NCBI GenBank assembly: GCA_963971305.1
Contig: OZ020306.1
Span: forward strand, 1,976,842-2,040,841
DNA length: 64,000 nt
Reading direction: 5' to 3'
Source: Arcuatula senhousia
Lineage: Eukaryota > Mollusca > Bivalvia > Mytilida > Mytilidae
The position numbers and the translations under genes were made by a program. The notes under the pieces were generated by a model, which searched no databases, was not told the origin of the DNA, and worked only from the letters and a program-made list of their open reading frames with translations. Each line of letters starts with the position of its first letter. The stretch's first letter is position 1. This document shows, one piece after another, positions 55,701-64,000 of this stretch.

Positions 55701-57290
55701 ATATGAAAATTTCAAAATTGGGGGCAAACTTGGGCTCTTATCATACCTAATGTTCTTTATTAGTTGTTTTCATCTTTTCCTAATCATTATTTGGGCAGAT
55801 TCAAATTTTTCTAATATTTTCTTGGAGTACAAATGGTCATACAAACAGTTATGAATTTTGTTCAAAAAGCCAAATATATAATTTAGAAAAAGTTGTTCAA
55901 ATTGCGAAAAAATTAATAGAATAATATAGATTTAATATACATTTACATCCTTTATGATTTATCTCCGGCTGTAATTTATACAGTCTCTGTCTGTGATCCT
56001 GATTTTGTAGCCATAATTCCATATTAATCTGAGGGAAAAGGTCTCAAATTTAATGGCTTGAGAAAAAGCTGTAATTTGTTGAGGAAATCTTATGGAATAT
56101 GTCTAAGATGCAAATTTTTTATTCAATATCGGATTCTGAGGACGGAGATTAAGTTAAAAGGCCTTCTCGCCAGGGTAATAAATTTTCATTCTTACTTTCT
56201 AGAATGCTAATTGGTTACCGATCCTGATTTATTTCCCGGATAAAAGTTGACTTTGCAAGAAATCTACTGGGTTCAATATTGTAAAACAAATTAGTTCTGT
56301 ATCGTCCCTCCAATAAAAAAACATCTCCCGGAGCATTGTAATAAGTTGTGTTGACCTAGCAGAGTTCATGGAACCTGATGTAGCCTTGATGGTCCTTACA
56401 AACGGATCCACTTAACATTTTTACCATAAAATTGACAAAATTGGGTGGTTCTGAAACAGACCTTGCCAGTATTTCCCTGGACATGGTGTCCAGTAATGAT
56501 TTTACCCATTACATTGTCCTTCTAATAACAAAATCACATTTAATACTGCAGCAGTAAAGTTTCTTCAAATCAAGTGATTTTTTCATGTTTTATGAATTCA
56601 CTCTAAATTGGCTGGACCATTGTCTCAAGTACTTACATTTACCGTCTACTTTATGGCTGACAGTTTGAATTAATGAACTCTTCATAAAATCTCTCAAGTG
56701 TTGATACATGTATATTGGTCGCATCAAATCAGTCTGCATGCAGCTCTAGATTCTGTCGTTCTAAGAAATGGAAAGTCTGAGTTTGGTGACACTATCTGTA
56801 TTGTCATGTAGATGGTTCTATTCAGCTGGAAGCAGGGGAGATGGAAGGCTTTTGTCAAGTGATTAATTTAATGGTCTGCTTGGTTGGAAGTCTGTCTCAA
56901 AGCTCTGATTGAAAATGAACTTGTCATAATTTGACCCAGTCTGATTGTCACTCAAAATTTCTGGAATTGGTAATAGTTGAGTGTCATTTGATATTAAAAG
57001 CCTTAATACTTATTGCCTTGCATGTTAAATTGGAAAACATTCAGATTGAGTCAACAATATATCACTTTAAAAACAACTAACAGTTGTCTTAATAACTCAA
57101 TACAATAGTAATTCTTTGTTGGAGTTATGATCATGCTTCCGAATGTTCCTTATAGAGTTTGTGTTAACTTGATTGTAGCTTGATTCTGTATGTACAGAGG
57201 AATTTATAAGTTATTTAGAATGTTTACACTCATTTAAAAATGTTTTTTGCTTTGTTGCATTTTAAATCCATTTTAAGTAAAAATTCTGCA
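52766..57290. other. AT-rich intergenic DNA, no gene seen
   Basis: No coding exon was recognised on either strand; 5' UTR exons of the downstream PPP1R16 gene could be hidden here. A hairpin AGTTATCCCC/GGGGAATAACT lies at about 53708-53748. A tail repeat of the Penelope-like family occupies 55485-55640. Confidence 0.45.
55485..55640 (+). repeat. Solitary 3' tail repeat of the Penelope-like family
   Basis: AGAGGGAGGTTTGGCGCGTC and CTGTACCAAGTCAGGACCAT match 42130-42230. No reverse transcriptase lies next to it. Confidence 0.75.
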
Positions 57291-57470
57291 CCTGTGGATT
57301 CAGAGAAGGAGGGGGGGCAGAGAAGGCTTCACCAACTGTAAACCTTGAAAATGCTTAGATTATAGTGTCAAACTTGGCTTTTATTACAAGAGTGACTTAA
57401 AATCCATTGCAGTCATATTAATTGTTACCCATTTTGTCCCCTCATAACTCAAACCCTGGATCTGGCCCTG
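57291..57470. mobile_element. Degenerate hAT-like MITE, second copy
   Basis: The ends CACCTGTGGATTCAGAGAAG and ACCCTGGATCTGGCCCTG are imperfect inverted repeats similar to those of the element at 52601-52765. Confidence 0.45.
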
Positions 57471-57478
57471 TTTTGTAC

Positions 57479-57690
57479 TACTGTGGATTCATTTATTTTA
57501 GTGGGTACCAATTTTCGTGGTTGGGTGAAAAAGTATCAGTTTGTGGATTCTTAAATTCGTGGTTCTTTATTCTGCAGCATACATACCAATATTAAATTTC
57601 CTTTTCAAGGGATAGCAGATTTCGTGGTTCAAGGCTACACACGAAAACCACAAAAATTGATACCCAACGAATAATAATGAAACCACTGTA
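57479..57690. mobile_element. 212-bp MITE with about 44-bp inverted repeats
   Basis: TACTGTGGATTCATTTATTT at the left is mirrored by AATAATGAAACCACTGTA at the right. Both arms continue with GGGTACCAATTTTCGTGGTT or a close variant. TA flanks are consistent with a Tc1/mariner-type target site. Confidence 0.88.
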
Positions 57691-58139
57691 CATAGAGAAG
57701 TAATCTGAAAAATACTGTCAAACAGTACTTTCATGTCTTACGTTTTTGTCCTTTAATTGTTCTTGCACATAGCTTCATGGGTTTACATTACAGATAACTG
57801 AAAATTCCAACAGATTTATTTGTCTAAAAACATAAATGTGTCTATCAATCTGAGTTGTATTTCTCTGACTCACACTTTAAAACTTTTATTGTTTCTAAAC
57901 TTTGAAATTAATTGAATCAATTTCAAAACTTAGAATTTTATTTCAATTACTTTATTTTAGAACATAGAATATTTTCCATAGCTTTATTTGATTATCTATT
58001 TTGGGAAGAAAGGTTACTGATATATGTCTATGATGTTAAAATTGTAGGAAATTATCAAGTAAAATTGTGGCCCTAAATTGTTATTTGTAAAAATACAAAC
58101 CTGACTCCTGCCAGAGTACTTTGAATTGTCTTAGGGGAT

Positions 58140-58328
58140 ATACTATTTTTTTTCCCAAATCCACTTTTTATTAAAGTACAACTTACACATGATCTGCCCC
58201 TATAATGATGGTACAGCCTACTTGATAAGATTCCTTCAGATATTATATGGTACTGCTAAAGTTATAGAACTGACTGTGCAGTACTTTATTGTTCTAAGGA
58301 GGAAAAATAAACTGGATTTCGTTGTTGT
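58140..58328. repeat. About 180-bp repeat unit flanking the 168-bp array element
   Basis: TTTCCCAAATCCACTTTTTA, GATCTGCCCCTATAATGATG and GGTACTGCTAAAGTTA recur at about 59745-59905 and 59905-60015 on the other side of the element at 58329-59732. The flanks were therefore probably one tandem array that the element split. Confidence 0.8.
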
Positions 58329-59732
58329 TATGCCCCTGCGATGACATGTCGGGGGGCATTAAGTTTTACTCATGTCCGTCCGTACGTACATCCGTACGAA
58401 TTTCCGTCAAGCTTTTCTCAGGAACCATATATGGGAATGATTTGAAACTTGGTAGGATGGTTAAGTATGACAAACTTTATGTCCTAAGCAATTTTGAGAC
58501 CTGTCCGACATCTACTTCCTGTTTGGGACTTAGGCCAATGTTACAATATGTGAACATGACTATGAAAATTTCCGTCAAGCTTTTCTCAGGAACCTTACAT
58601 GAGAATGATTTGAAACTTGGTAGGATGGTTCAGTATGACAAACTATACGTCCTAAGCAATTTTGAGACCTGTCGGACATCTACTTCCTGTTTGGGACTTA
58701 GGCCAATGTTAAAATATGTGAACATGACTATGAAAATTTCCGTCAAGCTTTTCTCAGGAACCGTACATGAGAATGATTTGAAACTTGGTAGGATGGTTCA
58801 GTATGACAAACTATACGTCTTAAGCGATTTTAAGACCTTTCAGACATCTACTTCCTGTTTGGGACTTAGGCCAATGTTAAAATATTTGAGAATGACTATG
58901 AAAAATTCTCTCAAGCTTTTCTCAGGAACCGTACATGAGAATGATTTGAAACTTGCTAGGATTGTTGAGTATGACAAACTATACATCCTAAGTGATTTTC
59001 AGACCTGTCGGACATCTACTTCCTGTTTGGGACTTAGGCCAATGTGGAAATATGTGAACCTGATATGAAAATTTCCGTCAAGCTTTTCTCAGGAACTGTA
59101 TACCAGAATGTTTTGAAACTTGGTAGGATGGATCAGTATGACAAACTGTATGTCCTTAGCAATTTTGAGACCTGTTGGACATCTACTTCCTGTTTGGGAC
59201 TTAGGCCAATGTTAAAATATGTGAACATGACTATGAAAATTTTCGTCAAGCTTTTCTCAGGAACCGTACATGAGAATGATTTGAAACTTGGTAGGATGGT
59301 TCAGTATGACAAACTATACGTCCTAAGCGATTTTAAGACCTTTCAGACATCTACTTCCTGTTTGGGACTTAGGCCAATGTTAAAATATGTGAGAATGACT
59401 ATGAAAAATTCTGTCAAGCTGTTCTCAGGAACCATACATGAGAATGATTTGAAACTTGCTAGGATTGTTGAGTATGACAAACTATACGTCCTAAGTGATT
59501 TTCAGACCTGTCGGACATCTACTTCCTGTTTGGGACTTAGGCCAATGTGGAAATATGTGAACCTGATATGAAAATTTCCGTCAAGCTTTTCTCAGGAACT
59601 GTATACCAGAATGTTTTGAAACTTGGTAGGATGGATCAGTATGACAAACTGTATGTCCTTAGCAATTTTCAGACCTGTCAGAAATCTACTTCCTGTTTGG
59701 GGCCAGCGGGGGCATCCGTGTCCCATGGACAC
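58329..59732 (+). repeat. Interspersed element with eight 168-bp tandem units
   Basis: The element opens with a hairpin (TATGCCCC ... GGGGGGCAT) and closes with GGGGGCATCC and the hairpin GTGTCCCATGGACAC. Inside, TTTCCGTCAAGCTTTTCTCA recurs at 58401, 58569, 58737, about 58905, 59072, 59240, 59408 and 59575 (period 167-168). Units 3-5 and 6-8 are near-identical, so a 503-bp trimer was duplicated. Because 168 is a multiple of three, frames of 248 and 175 codons arise; they show no start context, known domain or codon-position bias and are judged non-coding. Confidence 0.88.
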
Positions 59733-59744
59733 ATTCTTTCTTTA

Positions 59745-60015
59745 TTTTTCCAACTCCACTTTATTTAAAGTATTTGATCTGCCCCAATAATGATGGTACA
59801 ACCTTAGATGATCAGATTCATTCCAGATATTGTGGTACTGCTAAAGTTACAAACTCTGCAGTTCTTTATTGTCCTGGTGGATAATAAACTAAATTTTGTT
59901 GTTTTTCCCAAATCCACACGGTAAAAGTACAAACTACATTTGATCTGCCCCTATAATGATGGTACAGTCTTAGATGATCAGATTTCTTCCAGATATTATG
60001 GTACTGCTAAAAGCC
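59745..60015. repeat. Two more copies of the about 180-bp flanking unit
   Basis: GATCTGCCCC(A/T)ATAATGATG occurs near 59777 and 59944, each followed by GATGATCAGAT and GGTACTGCTAAA. See 58140-58328. Confidence 0.8.
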
Positions 60016-62967
60016 TGTCTCTCCTTCAGTAATAATCACAGAATTATCCCTGATGTGTCATATGATGTAGCTATTTATCTTAATGACTTAATGCAGTAGA
60101 ACCATGGCTTATCATTCTCAGTCTTTGGCCATTTTTCTTCTCTATTAATGTTACAATGCATAACTTTCATAAGCATTTTAGTCCATTGAATTAATGTTAA
60201 TGAGTTAATGGAGTATGGTCACTCTTAATCATGATCTGGTATTCATAGTCTAGTAATGCATAAAGGGCAATAAAATTACTCTAAGACTATATTCTCTTTC
60301 AATTGGAAACCAAAAGAGTTGACAATGCATACTGGTATTCAGCATCATAATGCAGTGGAACATGGACACAACTAAGGGGGATAACTCTTATTATTTTAAT
60401 TCAATTGAATATTTTTATACTGGCAGAGAAACATGAATAATTTCTCCCCACCTTCAGATAATTAAAAATAGCACATATTTACAATAAGCTGAATACATTT
60501 TGTACCAGCATCAATACATTTTGTAGGTGCTATCACATACATGTAAATGTCTGCAAACTGTGAATGGTATTGATATTGTCATAGATTTAATAACAATGTC
60601 TAATCCAATTATGTTACTCCCCATGCTTTATGCGTAATTAATAGGCATGTTAATACTTTATTTTGTTAATTTAAGATATTCATCTCTGTAAAGCCTCAGA
60701 CTACTGTCTATATCTATGTAATGATTGTTATTTAAGATATCAAACTGCATGTTCCACTCAGTTTAGCCTCTGTTGATGTCAGTTTTATCACCTGTCTAAT
60801 ATCAACCAGTTGGATTATAGTTCAGAATTTTAGTTCCTGGTGCACTCATTACATAATGCCTTGCAGATGATTGACAAGTTTATTGTTTCATGCTGTAAAT
60901 ATGGAGATAACTTAATCATAAAAATATGCTAATCAAACTTGAAAATTCATATTATAAAGTATATCAAACCTAGTTGAACTTTACTGTACAGAACCAATCT
61001 GCCTTCAAAACTTGAAAGTGCAGCAGAAACTTTTGTGGAGATGTAAGATTGAGTGTTGCTGTGAATTAAAGTTTACTTAATTATAGAAGATTCCCATGGA
61101 ATGAAAGCGTAATTCAGGGAAAAATGAAACATATGAAAATTAAGCATAATTAAATTCTTTCTGTCACAAATAAAATGTCAATCCAATCACAAATGATCTT
61201 AGGTGCATGCGTCCTTGATGATGGATAGTTTGAGGTTGTACAAGTTAATTACAGGTAGATACAGGTGACCCCTGATTGATGTAGGTAATATTACATCATC
61301 AGGTGTAAATGTTATCATGTTAACACCCCACATAGGATGTTCCTTACATGACATTAACATAAAACACAGAAGATGTACATTTATAGGGGTTTTATTGATA
61401 TAGCATAAAAGTTTACACTTATACAGTCTTGTATCAAATTTAAAAAATTATATTTGGGATTCAACAAGTGCCATTATTTCTCAGCTTGTATTAACTGTGG
61501 CAGTCATGCAGTTGTCTGTCTGTCTGTCTGCTTATCTTTTTGTCTCCACTTAACTTTGCTTATTGATCTAATATTTGAAATTTTAAGTGCTTGTGATAGC
61601 CTCTTAAAAGATACTCTGAGTTTATTTTTTACTTCATGAAAACTTCACAACAGTCCATACATGGTTCTTTTATCCTTGTGCATTGTATTTGAATTGCATA
61701 CAAAAATAAATAACATTAAGTGTTAAAAGAAAACATCAAAGCATTTACAGGGATAAAATTCCTTTGTACAAGTATTATTAGAGAGCTATATTCAGAGTCG
61801 ACCATAAATATCCTATATTGCACAATTCCTATGATACTACTAACTTGTGAGATATATTGGATCTGATTTATACAAATAGAATATCTTTCATCATAGTAAC
61901 AGTATCAAACACAGGGAGAAGTTTATAAACTTTGGTGTATCCATCTGGGAAAAAGAGCAGATATTTATCAAATAATATGCAAACAGAATCTTTCAGTTTC
62001 TGTAAAAGTTTGCCTGGGAAATGAAACAGATTTATATCTACCAAAGAAAAATATTATTTTCTTTCGTCCTAATTTTCAGCCTTAGAAAATTTCTGAAAGA
62101 ATATTTTAAAATGCAGAAATTTTGGAGAAGAAGGGGAGCACCACCCAAAGTCCTTAGTTGGGAAAAGGGGTGCCCAGAGCAATTTTGCTTAAAATTCTTA
62201 TGAAAATAAATTTTTGATGAACAGCATGGGTGGATCCAGGGGATTTGATATTTGATTTTAATGGTTTAATATAAATACATGTAATGGTAATCATTGAAGC
62301 ATGTCCCCAGACCTCAACCCCCTCCCGCTTAGCCAGTCAGTGCCCTACCAGCTTTTCCTAAATTTCTTGATACGCCACTGGAAAGAGGGGTCTCAGTTGG
62401 CTCCTAGAGCACCACCCACCATAGAAGCTTATTGAGGTCATAAATAAATTAGGATAAAATAATATAATTGTGACATTGTGTGTCTTCTGTAACTGTGGCC
62501 AGTGTATTGTCTCTGTAATGATTTCCTTGTTTACATGGATTCTTCTGTCAAATCGTCAATATTTTAATCAATATACATGTCCACATTAGACCTGTCATTT
62601 AGAAGTCGATGACCTTGAATGACCCAAGTTGATTAAGTTAATATGTAACTGTAGTGGACTGATGTGTTGTCAGATCTACAGAATTTTTGTGGATTCACTG
62701 TATTTATTTTCTATGGACACTTTGCTCTAACTTAATCGTGGAAATAATCATGTTTTGTAACAGAATTTGAAAATGTTCTGTCATGTCAGTATATTATTGT
62801 TAAACTAACTTACTGAAATTAAATATAACAGAACTGCTGGAGATTCACTATGTACGGTTCTACATTACACTGTGTTAAAACCAATTCTCAGTATTTTTAT
62901 GGATTTACTCTTTGTGATGAAGAATATACCAAACACTTTAATTGACGTAAATTTTATTATTTTTCAG
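60016..62967. other. AT-rich intergenic DNA upstream of PPP1R16
   Basis: No coding exon seen. A (TCTG)n run lies at 61514-61531 and a degenerate hAT-like MITE at about 62225-62380. Upstream non-coding exons of the next gene may be present but cannot be recognised. Confidence 0.45.
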
Positions 62968-63185
62968 AATTGTCAAGGATTCATGATGTTTTACAGACCA
63001 ACACTCCACAACCCTTAGATAGCTTCTCAGAGAGCTAGTGGATTCAGAAGGTCAAGGATGCCACTATAAAAACACTAGAGGTCCCTTTATTTATGATGGA
63101 TAAATAAGTGGATAATTTTTACAGATAAATGGGCTTTTACAGTATTTTATTTTAAAATTTTCGGGAGAAATAAATAAAATTCAAA
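62968..63185 (+). other. 5' UTR part of the PPP1R16 exon with a short upstream ORF
   Basis: A strong acceptor (TTTTATTATTTTTCAG) ends at 62967, so the start-codon exon is spliced to an unseen upstream exon. The leader holds at least one upstream ORF at 62983-63018 (ATGATG ... TAG, 11 residues) and a shorter one (ATG ATG GAT AAA TAA). These may dampen translation, which is inference. Confidence 0.65.
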
Positions 63186-63435
63186 ATGTCTGACCACAAC
63201 GACTTAGTGCTGGAAATTCCCATGGTGGAAAAAATGAACACTCAGGAACGTCTGAAACATGCAAAGAAACGGAGGACTGCACAGCTGAAGAAATTTGCTA
63301 ATTATGAAAAACAGATCGATAAGGAAAATGCTAAAAAAATAAAAAAAGGAACGGGTAAAAAGAGACGTCCACGAGTGAAGTTCCGAGGAAATATTATGTT
63401 GCTAGAATCAGCAGCTCGTGGTGATATTGAAGATG
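63186..63435 (+). CDS. PPP1R16: PPP1R16 (TIMAP/MYPT3-type) protein phosphatase 1 regulatory subunit, first coding exon
   Basis: Residues 1-83 plus one base (phase 1 out), donor GTAATC. The N-terminus aligns with human PPP1R16A/B: LVLEIPMVEKMNTQERLKHA resembles DLLTELQLLEKVPTLERLRA, followed by KKRRTAQLKKFANYEKQ and a lysine-rich stretch. RVKF is the PP1-docking (RVxF) motif, and LLESAARGDIED begins the first ankyrin repeat. Vertebrate relatives target the PP1 catalytic subunit to membranes through a C-terminal CaaX prenyl group and dephosphorylate substrates such as moesin. The CaaX end is outside the window. The ATG is the first in frame after the acceptor-bounded leader, in context AAAATGT. 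Separate A and B paralogs exist in vertebrates; an invertebrate single copy is expected but not shown here. Confidence 0.92.
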
Positions 63436-63801
63436 GTAATCACGTTATATCTTTGTCTTCCTTGTACTTTTAACTTTTAATTAAAAGATTCTAGTAAGAG
63501 GCTTTTAGCTTTGAAGAAATTCATTGAGTGAACGATGAACAATACAATATGACAAAGTTAATTTTCAGAAACTATTGTAAAAGTTTTAATTTTCTCTAAA
63601 TGTTCAGCTTTGAACCTATTAGTATTAATTTTACATGCTGCTTAAAAAATTACTTTGATTATTGAGGCCAAGTATGGCATACAGAATTTGTAGCAACACT
63701 TAATTAAAATAAATATTGTACTAAAAAAGTTGATTTTTAAAACTAATCTTAGCATTTTCTCTTGGAAATTGTTGATACATGTATATTGTATCTCTTTTCA
63801 G
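63436..63801 (+). other. PPP1R16 intron between coding exons 1 and 2
   Basis: A 366-bp AT-rich intron with GT-AG ends; nothing else seen. Confidence 0.8.
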
Positions 63802-63872
63802 TAAGAAAATTATTAAATCAAGGAGTAAATCCTGATGTCACAAACGAAGATGGACTAACAGCACTGCATCAG
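63802..63872 (+). CDS. PPP1R16: PPP1R16, second coding exon (ankyrin repeat 1)
   Basis: Seventy-one bases (phase 1 in, 0 out), acceptor TCTCTTTTCAG and donor GTAGGG. It encodes RKLLNQGVNPDVTNEDGLTA, then LHQ, matching RYFLKNKVSPDLCNEDGLTALHQ of human PPP1R16B. The gene continues beyond the right edge of the window. Confidence 0.94.
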
Positions 63873-63939
63873 GTAGGGGCAATAACTCTTGTTTGTCTGA
63901 AACTCTTCATTGGGTGAAGGTTAATTCATGTATGTTATT

Positions 63940-63986
63940 CCTGATGCTACAAAGATGGACTAACAGCACTGCATCAGGTAGGGGCT
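63940..63986 (+). repeat. Duplicate of the PPP1R16 exon 2 3' edge and donor
   Basis: Forty-six bases copy the end of exon 2 and its donor, 105 bp downstream: GATGGACTAACAGCACTGCA, then TCAGGTAGGGGC, identical through the junction. A three-base deletion and a small change lie on the exon side. Reading from the true junction to the copy meets an in-frame TGA, so use of the second donor would truncate the protein. Confidence 0.95.
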
Positions 63987-64000
63987 ACTTTCCTCAGTCG

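Noticed and set aside
58322..59768. Frames of 248, 175 and 73 codons resembling a repeat protein
   Set aside because: They arise from a 168-bp tandem repeat inside a dispersed element; no domain, no splice context, and frame breaks occur where the unit is 167 bp.

Overview
The window is AT-rich, intron-rich animal DNA, most likely from a bivalve mollusc. The reasons are the repeat landscape (Penelope-like retroelements, a tRNA-derived SINE, and interspersed repeats with mirrored CACCTGG/CCAGGTGA ends), many TA-flanked inverted-repeat elements, and the exon style of the genes. Nothing looks bacterial or viral. The species assignment is inference.

Three protein-coding genes can be supported. 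(1) A Snail-family five-zinc-finger transcription factor lies on the minus strand at 1331-2449 (last exon). (2) A complete CLC-type chloride transporter gene of the ClC-6/7 class lies on the minus strand, coding 36713 down to 12392. I reconstructed 17 coding exons whose GT-AG junctions and phases all agree; together they give 2,631 nt (876 codons plus stop). (3) The first two coding exons of a PPP1R16 (TIMAP/MYPT3-type) protein phosphatase 1 regulatory subunit lie on the plus strand from 63186; the gene runs off the right edge.

Layout: 1-4260 Snail gene and probable promoter; 4261-12391 repeats, including a 6-unit 155/165-bp array and a SINE with a clear target-site duplication; 12392-36713 the CLC gene, whose 13.6-kb first intron holds a 7.7-kb, 28-bp minisatellite and a promoter-like motif cluster; 36.7-48 kb Penelope-like fragments, a second minisatellite and MITEs; 48-62.9 kb mostly featureless AT-rich DNA with scattered MITEs and a 168-bp tandem array; 62968 to the end the PPP1R16 gene.

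The most unusual observation is that exon-intron junctions are repeatedly copied into the adjoining intron as short tandem arrays. I count 8 of the 17 CLC exons (1, 2, 4, 5, 10, 11, 12, 13) and also exon 2 of the PPP1R16 gene. Many copies keep the splice donor or acceptor. At exon 4, two upstream acceptor copies are in frame and open, so they could add 17 or 34 residues. The CLC protein also departs from its family at two transport-pathway positions (GPEGP instead of GKEGP, and no central tyrosine).
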